Shown: positions 8,240-16,872 of the stretch, piece after piece
Position numbering within the stretch: the first letter of the stretch is position 1
Layout of the letters: each line of letters begins with the position of its first letter
Source of the DNA: Nonlabens sp. YIK11
Lineage (GTDB): Bacteria; Bacteroidota; Bacteroidia; Flavobacteriales; Flavobacteriaceae
NCBI RefSeq assembly: GCF_001413925.1
Contig: NZ_LBMJ01000001.1
Span: forward strand, 2,706,001 to 2,770,000
Length of the DNA: 64,000 nt
Direction: 5' to 3'
Notes under the pieces: generated by a model
What the model saw: the letters and a program-made list of their open reading frames with translations, nothing else
Databases searched by the model: none
What the model was told of the DNA's origin: nothing
Made by a program: the position numbers and the translations under genes

Positions 8240-8740
8240 ATGGCAACGATTACATTAAGCGGTAATGAAATACACACCGTAGGTTCACTTCCCGAAGTAG
8301 GATCACAAGCTCCAGATTTTGAATTACTAAAGGATGACCTTTCTACCACAACCCTAGCCGATTTTAAAGGCAGTCGCGTGGTGTTCAATATTTTCCCAAG
8401 TATTGACACAGACGTTTGCGCCACATCAGTGCGCAACTTTAATAAACGTGCGACAGATTTAGAAAATACAAAAGTGGTGAGTGTTTCTAGGGATACACCT
8501 TTCGCTCTCAAGAGATTTACTAAGGACGAAGACACTAACAACGTCATGAATTTGAGCGATATTAGAACAGGAGAATTTGGTGAGAGCTATGGCTTGACCA
8601 TTGTCGATGGACCTTTTGAAGGTTTCCATTCTAGAGCGGTAGTTGTGGTTGATGAAAATGGAAAAGTCATTTACAATCAACAAGTTCCAGAAATAGGTCA
8701 AGAACCTGATTACCTTGAAGCACTAAAATCCCTGCTATAA
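8240..8740 (+). CDS. tpx: Thiol peroxidase, single-cysteine form
   Basis: A 166-residue atypical peroxiredoxin of the Tpx family, reducing hydrogen peroxide and alkyl hydroperoxides. I prefer the ATG at 8240 (MATITLSG) over the upstream ATG at 8204, because it gives the usual family length and the 12 extra residues are not Tpx-like. The peroxidatic cysteine is present in SIDTDVC (Cys60). The resolving cysteine of E. coli Tpx (Cys95 in SRFCG) is replaced by threonine (Thr94 in KRFTK), and there is no other cysteine in the protein. Divergent from oxyR and followed directly by the diacylglycerol kinase gene. Confidence 0.93.
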   Translation: MATITLSGNEIHTVGSLPEVGSQAPDFELLKDDLSTTTLADFKGSRVVFNIFPSIDTDVCATSVRNFNKRATDLENTKVVSVSRDTPFALKRFTKDEDTNNVMNLSDIRTGEFGESYGLTIVDGPFEGFHSRAVVVVDENGKVIYNQQVPEIGQEPDYLEALKSLL

Positions 8741-9130
8741 TTGGGGTTTAAACAATTTATAAAAGGAAGATTAAAGGGTTGTGTCTATGCTTTTAACGGC
8801 GCCGCAACCCTTATTAAAACAGAACCTAGCATACAGGTTCAAATATTTCTGTCCATTATAGTAACCGCAATGGGCTTCTACTTCCAGATCACGACAACCC
8901 AATGGATGTTCCAGTGTTTTGCGATAGGATTAGTACTCACTGCCGAAGGTATTAACAGCGCCATCGAGGCCGTAGCAGATTTTATACATCCAGATTTTCA
9001 TGTCAAAATAGGCCATATTAAAGATATCGCCGCTGGTGCCGTGTTCTTTGCAGCAGTTATTGCTACCATCATTGGCCTCATCATCTACATTCCCTATTTT
9101 CAAGATTTGATACAACCTTTATTTGCATAA
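8741..9130 (+). CDS. dgkA: Diacylglycerol kinase family protein
   Basis: The 129-residue inner-membrane protein has three hydrophobic segments (about 34-50, 56-70 and 96-118) and the DgkA active-site signature: Glu69 in EGINSAIE and the KD pair at 94-95. It phosphorylates diacylglycerol or, in many non-enterics, undecaprenol. Translation starts with TTG immediately after the tpx stop codon, with no gap. In Flavobacteria this gene usually sits just upstream of ftsK, as here. Confidence 0.88.
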   Translation: MGFKQFIKGRLKGCVYAFNGAATLIKTEPSIQVQIFLSIIVTAMGFYFQITTTQWMFQCFAIGLVLTAEGINSAIEAVADFIHPDFHVKIGHIKDIAAGAVFFAAVIATIIGLIIYIPYFQDLIQPLFA

Positions 9131-9169
9131 ACAACTAGTTACAGCCTTAAAGAAACCATACAATATTGC

Positions 9170-9177
9170 TATTTTTG
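9170..9177 (+). promoter_or_regulatory. Candidate -7 box upstream of ftsK (TATTTTTG)
   Basis: TATTTTTGC fits TAnnTTTG and ends 16 bp before the ftsK ATG, in the 63-bp gap after dgkA. No convincing -33 TTG is seen. Confidence 0.5.
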
Positions 9178-9193
9178 CTCGTTCACTATTGAT

Positions 9194-11635
9194 ATGACCC
9201 GCAAAAAATCAACTACTAAAAAGAAAGCCACAGGCAAGACCAATTCCCTATCCATGCCATCCTTTAAACTATCTCGTTTACAGGAAGTTATTGTAGGTTT
9301 TTTTCTCATTGCTCTAGGTATCGTCTTTTTACTATCGTTCACCTCATTCCTACTTACCTGGCGCAGCGATCAAAGCATTTTGGGACGACTCACAGAACGT
9401 GAGCTGGAAGCTCAAAACTGGCTCAGCAAACTTGGTGCATGGTTGGGCAACGTTTTCGTTTATGACGGGTTCGGTATTGCGGCTTTTTCCATCGCCATTC
9501 TACTCATTATTACAGGAACTTATTTATTTGCAGCAAAGCGTGGAGCGTTTTCGCTTTCGCGAAAGCGAATTTCCCTTCTATGGGTTTGGGGTCTGCCGCT
9601 CATGCTGTGGCTGTCCGTATTTTTTGGGTTTTTCCACAAGAGCTTACCATTATTGGGCGGTATGGTGGGAATGGAACTTAACGACTTCATGCAAGATTAC
9701 ATTGGTTTGATAGGAACCATTATTGTCATGGCGTTTCTCGCACTCATTTATCTCACGTTGAGATTGGGCGTCACGCCAGAGAAAATAAGCAGCTACTTCA
9801 AACGCAAATCGGCTCAGGTTAAAGAAGGATTTGATCCATTGGATAATATTGAAGCGACTGACGAGGAAACCGATTGGAAAACCAATACCATTGAAGGCCA
9901 AACGATAGGCGATGATAATGTCGATCTCACTGACATCACAATCATTGAGGACGATGAAGAAGAAATTCCAGAACCTGTCCTAAAAACCGAACCTGTCAGT
10001 CCTATTATTACTTCTATTCCAGCCACCGGCGACGGTGATGATATAGGTATGGACATAGAGCAAACGGTCGATGAAGAGGAAGTGTTTGACAATAAGGCTT
10101 CAAAGTTGGTGCAGGATTTTGGCGAATTTGATCCAACCCTGGAATTAAGCAACTACCAGTTCCCGCCTATTGATCTTTTAAAGGATTATACTAAAGGTAA
10201 AACCATCACCATCAATGAGCAGGAACTGCAAGCGAACAAAGATCGCATCGTGGACACGCTCAAGAATTACAAAATAGGCATTGCCAAAATCACAGCTACT
10301 GTTGGACCTACGGTAACACTGTATGAAATCGTACCAGAAGCTGGTGTACGTATCTCTAAAATCAAGAATCTAGAGGACGATATCGCTTTATCACTTGCGG
10401 CACTTGGAATTAGAATCATCGCTCCCATTCCAGGTAAAGGTACTATAGGTATTGAGGTACCTAATCAAAACCCTTCTATTGTATCCATGCGATCTGTGAT
10501 TGCATCGCCTAAGTTCCAAAATGCAGAAATGGCGCTGCCTATCGCTTTTGGAAAGACCATCAGCAACGAGACCTTTGTCGTGGATCTTGCCAAAATGCCT
10601 CACCTACTCATGGCTGGTGCTACAGGTCAAGGGAAATCGGTAGGATTGAATGCGGTGCTAACCTCACTACTCTATTCAAAACATCCAGCCGAAGTCAAAT
10701 TCGTACTGGTAGATCCTAAAAAAGTAGAATTAACGCTCTTCAATAAAATCGAGCGTCATTATCTCGCAAAACTTCCAGACAGCGAGGAAGCTATCATTAC
10801 CGACAACTCCAAAGTTATCAATACACTCAATAGTCTGTGTATCGAGATGGACCAGCGGTATGACATCTTGAAAGAGGCCATGTGCCGTAACATCAAGGAG
10901 TATAATGCAAAGTTTAAGGCTAGAAAACTGAACCCAGCAAATGGTCACAAGTTCCTACCATATATAGTATTGGTCGTGGACGAGTTTGCAGACCTGATCA
11001 TGACCGCTGGTAAAGAGGTAGAAACGCCTATCGCGAGATTGGCACAACTGGCTCGAGCCATTGGGATTCATTTGATCATTGCAACCCAGCGACCATCGGT
11101 TAATGTGATTACCGGTATGATCAAGGCCAACTTCCCAGCACGTGTGTCATTTAGGGTACAACAAAAAGTCGATTCCAGGACCATTCTGGACAGTGGTGGC
11201 GCAGATCAATTGATCGGTCGTGGTGACATGTTGTACACCTCTGGAAATGAGATCATCCGTATTCAATGTGCCTTTGTGGACACGCCAGAAGTGGAGAAAA
11301 TTACAGATTTTATAGGCTCACAAAAGGCTTATCCAGACGCTCATCTCTTACCAGAATACGTAGGCGAGGAAGGTGGCACAAGTCTTGATATTAGTATAGA
11401 AGAGCGTGATGCTAAGTTCAAGGAAGCCGCCGAAATTATCGTGGTAGCACAACAAGGTAGCGCCTCATTATTGCAACGTAAGTTAAAACTGGGCTACAAT
11501 CGTGCCGGTAGAATTATTGACCAACTGGAGGCCGCTGGAATCGTAGGTGGTTTTGAAGGTAGTAAAGCCCGTCAGGTGCTTATTCCAGACTTAGCGTCGC
11601 TAGAAGTATTTTTAAATGCAGAAAAGCAGAATTAA
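9194..11635 (+). CDS. ftsK: DNA translocase FtsK
   Basis: The 813-residue protein has a basic N-terminus, four or five membrane segments in residues 30-195, an acidic linker (about 210-310), a RecA-type motor with Walker A GATGQGKSVG near 475 and Walker B VLVVDEFADL near 600, and a C-terminal winged-helix gamma domain (about 740-805; LQRKLKLGYNRAGRIIDQLE) that reads KOPS-like sites. It pumps the terminal chromosome region at the septum. A palindromic repeat copy sits in frame (SLSRKR, about residues 119-124) in the loop between two membrane segments. The stop codon is followed at once by the lolA ATG. Confidence 0.97.
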   Translation: MTRKKSTTKKKATGKTNSLSMPSFKLSRLQEVIVGFFLIALGIVFLLSFTSFLLTWRSDQSILGRLTERELEAQNWLSKLGAWLGNVFVYDGFGIAAFSIAILLIITGTYLFAAKRGAFSLSRKRISLLWVWGLPLMLWLSVFFGFFHKSLPLLGGMVGMELNDFMQDYIGLIGTIIVMAFLALIYLTLRLGVTPEKISSYFKRKSAQVKEGFDPLDNIEATDEETDWKTNTIEGQTIGDDNVDLTDITIIEDDEEEIPEPVLKTEPVSPIITSIPATGDGDDIGMDIEQTVDEEEVFDNKASKLVQDFGEFDPTLELSNYQFPPIDLLKDYTKGKTITINEQELQANKDRIVDTLKNYKIGIAKITATVGPTVTLYEIVPEAGVRISKIKNLEDDIALSLAALGIRIIAPIPGKGTIGIEVPNQNPSIVSMRSVIASPKFQNAEMALPIAFGKTISNETFVVDLAKMPHLLMAGATGQGKSVGLNAVLTSLLYSKHPAEVKFVLVDPKKVELTLFNKIERHYLAKLPDSEEAIITDNSKVINTLNSLCIEMDQRYDILKEAMCRNIKEYNAKFKARKLNPANGHKFLPYIVLVVDEFADLIMTAGKEVETPIARLAQLARAIGIHLIIATQRPSVNVITGMIKANFPARVSFRVQQKVDSRTILDSGGADQLIGRGDMLYTSGNEIIRIQCAFVDTPEVEKITDFIGSQKAYPDAHLLPEYVGEEGGTSLDISIEERDAKFKEAAEIIVVAQQGSASLLQRKLKLGYNRAGRIIDQLEAAGIVGGFEGSKARQVLIPDLASLEVFLNAEKQN
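9551..9568. repeat. Palindromic repeat copy 3 (inside ftsK)
   Basis: TCGCTTTCGCGAAAGCGA, 18-bp perfect palindrome, read as SLSRKR in the ftsK frame. Confidence 0.95.
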
Positions 11636-12286
11636 ATGAAAATGAAGAATTTATATCTATTGCTGGTGGTTTTTTTCGCTTTCGCGAAAGCGGGAACAGC
11701 ACAATCCAATCAAGCATCAAAATTGCTGGATGAAGTGGCAGCAAAATATAAGAGCTATGACAACGTCACTTTTACCTATAAGGGAAATCTGAAAAACTCT
11801 AAAGCCAACTTTGACACAGACTTACAAGGTGAGGCAAAATTGAGTGGTAATAAGTACAATGCGACCTACAACGGTACGACCTACATGTACGATGGCAGAA
11901 AATTGTACACCATCAATCGTGAGGACGAACAAGTCACCATTGCCACCCAAAACAATGACGGTAGTGAAATGATCAATCCTTCCAACATCATGACGTTTTA
12001 TCAAAAAGGTTACAACAAAGAGTTGGACATTGTACAAAACGTGAAGGGAAGAAAAATCCAATACGTGAAGCTCACACCTATCAAATCAGGATCTGATTAC
12101 AAGAACATTCTTTTAGGAATCGATGCCAATACCAAGCATATTTACAACACCATCATTACAGAGCGCAGCGGTACGGTGATCACATTCACCCTACAAACCT
12201 TTAAGACCAACGAGCCTTTAGCTAAAAACTGTTTTACCTTTGATCCCAGCCAGTACAAAAACTGGGACATTGAGGAAATGAACTAG
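11636..12286 (+). CDS. lolA: Outer-membrane lipoprotein carrier protein LolA
   Basis: The 216-residue periplasmic protein has a signal peptide (residues 1 to about 23, ending near TAQ) and a LolA/LolB fold of antiparallel strands. LolA ferries lipoproteins from the LolCDE complex to the outer membrane. A copy of the palindromic repeat codes for AFAKA at residues 15-19, which places a lysine between the hydrophobic core and the predicted cleavage site, an unusual position. It starts directly after the ftsK stop and is followed one base later by the LptF/G gene, so ftsK, lolA and the permease form an operon. Confidence 0.92.
   Translation: MKMKNLYLLLVVFFAFAKAGTAQSNQASKLLDEVAAKYKSYDNVTFTYKGNLKNSKANFDTDLQGEAKLSGNKYNATYNGTTYMYDGRKLYTINREDEQVTIATQNNDGSEMINPSNIMTFYQKGYNKELDIVQNVKGRKIQYVKLTPIKSGSDYKNILLGIDANTKHIYNTIITERSGTVITFTLQTFKTNEPLAKNCFTFDPSQYKNWDIEEMN
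11676..11692. repeat. Palindromic repeat copy 4 (inside lolA signal peptide)
   Basis: TCGCTTTCGCGAAAGCG; reads as AFAKA within the signal peptide of LolA. Confidence 0.95.
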
Positions 12287-12287
12287 C

Positions 12288-13733
12288 TTGAAAATACTGG
12301 ATCGCTACATATTGACACAATTTATAAAGACGTTCTTGAGCGTCTTTATTGTGTTAATGTTTATTTTGATCCTACAGGCCATCTGGCTATACATCAAAGA
12401 CATTGCAGGTAAGGATATTGACCTGATTACCATAGGTAAATTCATGATGTATACCATACCGGTAATCGTACCGCTGGCGTTACCACTTAGTATCCTTTTA
12501 GCATCGATCATGGTCTTTGGGAACATGGCAGAAAACTATGAGTTTGCCGCCATGAAATCCAACGGTATATCACTACAGCGCGCCATGCGCAGCTTGACGA
12601 TTGTCATCTTTTCATTAGGAATCACCAGTTTTGTTTTTGCAAACACAGTCATTCCATGGGGAAACTTAAAGCAGCGTAATTTAAGACGTAACATCGCGCA
12701 GGTCAAACCAGCAATGGCGATCAGTAAAAACGTGTTTAATCAGTTGGGTGATATCAACATCAAGGTTTCTGACAAGACTGGTGATCGTGGGCAGTACTTG
12801 GACGATGTTATTATTCATAAGAAAAGTCCTGGTAGATCTGGAAACTGGAGAGTAATAAAAAGCGAAAAGGGTGAACTTAAAAGTTCGCTTAAGTCAGATA
12901 TCATTCAGTTGGTGTTGACTAACGGGAATTATTACGAGGATCTTTTTGTGAACGATCCTAGAAAGCGAGCTTCATCACCTTTTGTAAAAAGCTATTTTGA
13001 GACCTATACTTTGAATGTCGATGTATCAGAGTTGAATGATGTGGACATGGACAAGGAAAACGTTACCGATGATTATCAAATGTTGAAGATCAACGAGCTT
13101 CAAACTCAGATTGATTCGTTTTCCTCCAGTTACAATTCCCAAAAAAACATCTACAACCAAACACAATTGCTCAAATGGTCACCCAATAAATTGACAGATC
13201 GTGTTTCTAAATACGTCGATTCCACAGTCAATGAGAAAACTTTTTTTGAGCGACTATCTTTAAACGATCAAAAGCGTGCGGTAGACGTAGCGACAAATAA
13301 GGCCACACAGCAAATCTATAGCATCACGGCTCGTAAAGAGCAGCTGCAACGAGAACAGGTACGACTCAATAAATATGAGATTGAGATCCACAAAAAATAC
13401 GTACTAGGCGTTGCTTGTATCATTCTGTTCTTTATAGGTGCGCCGTTGGGTGCGATCATTAGAAAAGGCGGTATGGGTTTACCTCTCGTAGTGGCCACCA
13501 TGTTTTTCCTTACCTACCACTTTATAGGAATCTTTGCAGAAAAATCTGCAGCTGAAGGTGCCTTTCCCGCATGGCTAGGTGCATGGATGAGTACCTTGAT
13601 TATTTTCCCCATAGGCGTATTTTTAACCTACAGAGCCACCACAGATCAAGGATTCTTTGATTTGGGCGGCAGCGTCAATTCCCTTCTCAACAGGTTCAAA
13701 AAGAAACCCAAGAGCCCTACCACAGCAGCATAA
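12288..13733 (+). CDS. LptF/LptG-family lipopolysaccharide export permease
   Basis: The 481-residue protein has the YjgP/YjgQ layout: three N-terminal membrane segments (about 12-35, 55-80, 100-120), a large periplasmic beta-jellyroll domain with a long coiled linker (140-370), and three C-terminal segments (about 375-395, 402-420, 430-452). With LptB and its partner it extracts LPS from the inner membrane and passes it to LptC/LptA. Whether it corresponds to LptF or LptG cannot be decided. It starts with TTG one base after the lolA stop. The OstA-like gene at 16873 belongs to the same export machinery. Confidence 0.9.
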   Translation: MKILDRYILTQFIKTFLSVFIVLMFILILQAIWLYIKDIAGKDIDLITIGKFMMYTIPVIVPLALPLSILLASIMVFGNMAENYEFAAMKSNGISLQRAMRSLTIVIFSLGITSFVFANTVIPWGNLKQRNLRRNIAQVKPAMAISKNVFNQLGDINIKVSDKTGDRGQYLDDVIIHKKSPGRSGNWRVIKSEKGELKSSLKSDIIQLVLTNGNYYEDLFVNDPRKRASSPFVKSYFETYTLNVDVSELNDVDMDKENVTDDYQMLKINELQTQIDSFSSSYNSQKNIYNQTQLLKWSPNKLTDRVSKYVDSTVNEKTFFERLSLNDQKRAVDVATNKATQQIYSITARKEQLQREQVRLNKYEIEIHKKYVLGVACIILFFIGAPLGAIIRKGGMGLPLVVATMFFLTYHFIGIFAEKSAAEGAFPAWLGAWMSTLIIFPIGVFLTYRATTDQGFFDLGGSVNSLLNRFKKKPKSPTTAA

Positions 13734-13738
13734 TCCCG

Positions 13739-13746
13739 TATCTTTG
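13739..13746 (+). promoter_or_regulatory. Candidate -7 box upstream of ribB (TATCTTTG)
   Basis: TATCTTTGC fits TAnnTTTG and ends 26 bp before the ribB ATG. No clear -33 element. It would let ribB be expressed apart from the ftsK operon. Confidence 0.45.
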
Positions 13747-13772
13747 CAAAGAATTGAAAGAGCAAAAGTACC

Positions 13773-14918
13773 ATGGTTACAGAACAGCAGCAGACAAAGA
13801 TTCAACTGGATCGTATAGAGGATGCTATTGAAGACATCAAGAACGGCAAAGTCATTATTGTTGTCGATGATGAGAACAGAGAGAATGAAGGTGATTTTTT
13901 AGCCAGTGCTCAATCAGTCACTCCAGAAATGATCAATTTTATGGCGACTCACGGTCGTGGATTGATCTGTTGTCCTATCACAGAAAAACGAGTCAAAGAA
14001 CTGGAGCTTCCCATGATGGTCAATAATAATTCTGACCCTATGGAAACTGCATTTACAGTTTCTGTAGATCTACGTGGTCATGGTGTCACTACTGGAATCA
14101 GTGCCAGTGACCGCGCTCTAACCATCAAGGCCATTATTGACAAGAATACCAAGTCGCACGACTTGAGCAAACCAGGCCATATTTTCCCTTTAAAAGCTAG
14201 AGATGGCGGCGTTCTAAGAAGAACTGGTCATACAGAAGCTGCGATTGATTTTGCCAGATTAGCCGGCCATGAACCTGCAGGTGTGATCGTAGAGATCATG
14301 AATGAGAACGGTACCATGGCAAGATTGCCACAATTGATGGAAGTGGCTCGCAAGCATGATCTTAAGCTGGTGAGCATTGAAGATCTCGTGGCTTACCGCA
14401 TGAAAAACGATAGCTTGATTGTAAAGAAAGAGGACTTTGAGTTGAAGACTCGGTTTGGCAACTATCGCTTGAGAGCCTATCAACAGACGACAAACGATCA
14501 GATCCATCTAGCGTTGACCTTGGGCGATTGGGATCACGACGATGTGGTGTTGACCAGAATGAACTCGACCCAAGTGAACAATGACCTCTTCTCAACTCTA
14601 ACGTCAGAGGCAGATCGTAAACTGGACGCAATGTTTGAGCGCTTGAATAAAGAAGGAAAAGGAGCGATTGTGTTCATCAATCAGCAGTTTGAACCAGAAA
14701 ACATGCTGGGCCGACTGGAAGAACTCAAAGCACTTCAGGAAAACGGTACCCATAAAGCGCCTAGACGCCACTTGGACAACAAGGATTACGGCATAGGTGC
14801 ACAGATTTTGCACGATTTGAACATCTCAAAACTCAGGTTGATGACTAATAGTGAGCAAAGCAAACGCATCGGGATCATAGGCTATGACCTTGAAATTGTA
14901 GAAACGGTAGAATATTAG
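13773..14918 (+). CDS. ribB: 3,4-dihydroxy-2-butanone-4-phosphate synthase with degenerate GTP cyclohydrolase II-like domain
   Basis: The 381-residue protein has RibBA architecture. The N-terminal half (about 10-205) carries the DHBP synthase signatures DDENRENEGD, KPGHIFPLKA and RTGHTEA, and makes the four-carbon riboflavin precursor from ribulose 5-phosphate. The C-terminal half (about 215-381) is GCHII-shaped, but the zinc-binding cysteines of active enzymes are absent: the corresponding stretch reads RMNSTQVNNDLFSTL, with no cysteine. So only the RibB activity is expected, and a separate RibA must supply the cyclohydrolase. This form is, as far as I recall, common in Flavobacteriia. Confidence 0.93.
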   Translation: MVTEQQQTKIQLDRIEDAIEDIKNGKVIIVVDDENRENEGDFLASAQSVTPEMINFMATHGRGLICCPITEKRVKELELPMMVNNNSDPMETAFTVSVDLRGHGVTTGISASDRALTIKAIIDKNTKSHDLSKPGHIFPLKARDGGVLRRTGHTEAAIDFARLAGHEPAGVIVEIMNENGTMARLPQLMEVARKHDLKLVSIEDLVAYRMKNDSLIVKKEDFELKTRFGNYRLRAYQQTTNDQIHLALTLGDWDHDDVVLTRMNSTQVNNDLFSTLTSEADRKLDAMFERLNKEGKGAIVFINQQFEPENMLGRLEELKALQENGTHKAPRRHLDNKDYGIGAQILHDLNISKLRLMTNSEQSKRIGIIGYDLEIVETVEY

Positions 14919-14970
14919 AATCAAGATTAAAATCATATCGCTTTTTGTAAACGCAGTGAACAAAAGTTTA

Positions 14971-15002
14971 TATTGAGCGTAGTCGAAATACGAAAGCGAA
15001 CT
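14971..15002. repeat. Composite intergenic repeat with a half copy of the palindrome
   Basis: TATTGAGCGTAGTCGAAATA (14971-14990) is followed directly by CGAAAGCGAACT, the right half of the extended palindromic repeat. The first part matches the unit TACTGAGCGGAGTCGAAGTA at 57540-57559. It lies between ribB and murQ. Confidence 0.65.
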
Positions 15003-15009
15003 CCATAAT

Positions 15010-15825
15010 ATGCCTATTAACAACATAACAGAACAGGATTCTAATCACGATCATCTAGAGAGGATGAGCACTCGTGAATTGTTGGAGGCGATAAATCAAG
15101 AAGACCAGCAGGTGGCCATGGCCGTCCAAAAAGTCCTGCCCGAAATAGAACGACTAGTCGATGTTATCGCTGAAAAGATGAGCAATGGCGGTCGTCTTTT
15201 TTATATAGGCGCTGGTACGAGTGGTCGTTTGGGAATTCTGGATGCCAGCGAGTGTCCGCCTACTTTTGGCGTTGCTCCCGGAAAAGTCATAGGCATCATT
15301 GCCGGCGGTGATCAAGCGATCAGAAACGCTGTAGAAAATGCCGAGGATGACACAGCACAAGCAATAAAGGATCTTGAAAACTATGATATTACGGATAAAG
15401 ATGTCGTCATAGGCATAGCAGCCAGTGGTCGTACTCCATATGTTATAGGCGGACTTCAAGCCTGCCAAAATCGTGGAATAATAACAGGAGGAATTACGTG
15501 TAATCCTGGTAGTAAGTTAGATGAGATAGCCCATCATTCTATAGTTCCCGTAGTAGGACCAGAATTTGTAACAGGCAGTAGTCGTATGAAAGCTGGAACG
15601 GCACAGAAAATGGTACTCAACATGATCAGTACAAGTGTGATGATCAAATTGGGTCACATTAAAGGAAATAAAATGATTGACATGCAATTGAGTAACGACA
15701 AACTCGTAGATAGAGGTACGCGAATGATCATGGAAGCCACGAGAATAGATTATGAACAGTCACAGGAACTTCTTAAAAAATACGGTAGCGTGCGAGCTGT
15801 TCTGGATCACATAGGATTATGCTAA
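15010..15825 (+). CDS. murQ: N-acetylmuramic acid 6-phosphate etherase
   Basis: The 271-residue SIS-domain enzyme cleaves the lactyl ether of MurNAc-6-phosphate, giving GlcNAc-6-phosphate in peptidoglycan recycling. Signature segments are FYIGAGTSGRLGILDASECPPTFG (residues about 66-89, containing the catalytic glutamate of SECPP), the GIAASGRTPYV phosphate-binding loop and SSRMKAGTAQK. The length is slightly below the usual 300 because the C-terminal helical tail is short. No MurNAc transporter is next to it. Its stop overlaps the next start (TAATG). Confidence 0.95.
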   Translation: MPINNITEQDSNHDHLERMSTRELLEAINQEDQQVAMAVQKVLPEIERLVDVIAEKMSNGGRLFYIGAGTSGRLGILDASECPPTFGVAPGKVIGIIAGGDQAIRNAVENAEDDTAQAIKDLENYDITDKDVVIGIAASGRTPYVIGGLQACQNRGIITGGITCNPGSKLDEIAHHSIVPVVGPEFVTGSSRMKAGTAQKMVLNMISTSVMIKLGHIKGNKMIDMQLSNDKLVDRGTRMIMEATRIDYEQSQELLKKYGSVRAVLDHIGLC

Positions 15826-16064
15826 TGGAAAACCAACAACCATCAACGGATCGAGAGGTTTTAAGTAAAGGTGTGAAGCGTCTCATGATGGCGATTCCGT
15901 TTTTCTTCTTGGGTCCTATCTTAATCTATATAGGCGCTGGAAGCGAGCATCCCATTATTTTCTTGATGCCTGGAATTGCTTTTGCCATTTTAGCCATTGT
16001 ATTTATGTATCAAGGGATCCAGACGATTTTGGATTCTATGTTTAAGAGCAACAAAACCCGTTAG
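15825..16064 (+). CDS. Small two-span membrane protein (DUF6095-like)
   Basis: About 79 residues with two hydrophobic segments (about 22-40 and 45-68) and basic ends; the spacing and the phrase IPFFFLGPILIYIGAG fit the DUF6095 family found beside murQ in Flavobacteriia (recognised from memory). I prefer the ATG at 15825, which overlaps the murQ stop as TAATG, over the ATG at 15819. It is coupled to murQ and to the lipoprotein gene that starts right after its stop. Function unknown. Confidence 0.75.
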   Translation: MENQQPSTDREVLSKGVKRLMMAIPFFFLGPILIYIGAGSEHPIIFLMPGIAFAILAIVFMYQGIQTILDSMFKSNKTR

Positions 16065-16865
16065 ATGAAAAAATCAATCCTTCTTTTATGGATCATTTCT
16101 TTCTTGGTAGGCTGCAAGCAAAGTGATTCTTCGTTATCTATCGAACAAATAACGCCTGATACAACCATAAAGGTTGAAGAAATTGAACCGGCCGTTGCTG
16201 ATGTTGAAATGGCGCATGAGAAAAGTGCTTTTCTGGATATGGAAGTGGTTCAGTTTGATTTAGATCTGAGTTTTGGCGGCCAGTCAAGACTCAACGGTAC
16301 TGTTTCTTTGTCCACAGATTCGAAGTACATTAGAATTGACAAGACCGATGGAACTTCACTAATTTATGACGGTGATAAGGTCTGGATGAGTCCGCAGGAT
16401 GCTGACGATAGCGGAGCGCGATTTGACATTTTTACTTGGAGTTACTTCTTCTCCTTACCATACAAACTTACTGATGATGGCACCATCATCAACGTTTTAC
16501 CAAATACCGAAGATTACAAAGTAATCCAACTCACTTTTGAGCAAGGAACAGGTGATGCACCAGATGATTGGTACGAGATTTATGTGGATAAAGAAACGAA
16601 TCGAATAGACCATGCGGGTTACATTGTCACCTATGGAGGCACACCAGCAGATAAGGCAGCGCAAAATGCTCATGCGATCGCATATGGAGAATATAAAGAA
16701 GTGAAAGACATTCCCATCGCCACGTCTTGGAAATTTTATAACTACTCAAATAAAGTAGATCGATCTAATATCATAGGTGAAGCGACCATAACCAATATCC
16801 AATTTAAGGGATTGAACGAAGTCGCATTCTCAACACCTGAAAATGCTAAAGAGATTAAATTGTAA
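16065..16865 (+). CDS. Predicted outer-membrane or periplasmic lipoprotein, possibly DUF6503-like
   Basis: The 266-residue protein has a lipoprotein signal ending in LVGC (Cys17). The rest is rich in beta strands (about 65-260), with the sequence of strands and the central YDGDKVWMSP resembling LolA/LolB-like single-barrel folds and the Bacteroidota DUF6503 group; this assignment is from general appearance. It follows the small membrane protein with no gap and precedes the OstA-like gene by 7 bp, so it belongs to an envelope operon. Confidence 0.7.
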   Translation: MKKSILLLWIISFLVGCKQSDSSLSIEQITPDTTIKVEEIEPAVADVEMAHEKSAFLDMEVVQFDLDLSFGGQSRLNGTVSLSTDSKYIRIDKTDGTSLIYDGDKVWMSPQDADDSGARFDIFTWSYFFSLPYKLTDDGTIINVLPNTEDYKVIQLTFEQGTGDAPDDWYEIYVDKETNRIDHAGYIVTYGGTPADKAAQNAHAIAYGEYKEVKDIPIATSWKFYNYSNKVDRSNIIGEATITNIQFKGLNEVAFSTPENAKEIKL

Positions 16866-16872
16866 GCTTGTG

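Noticed and set aside
14259-14813. Antisense ORFs opposite ribB
   Set aside because: They are reading-frame shadows of a well-conserved gene and show no family, start context or RBS of their own.
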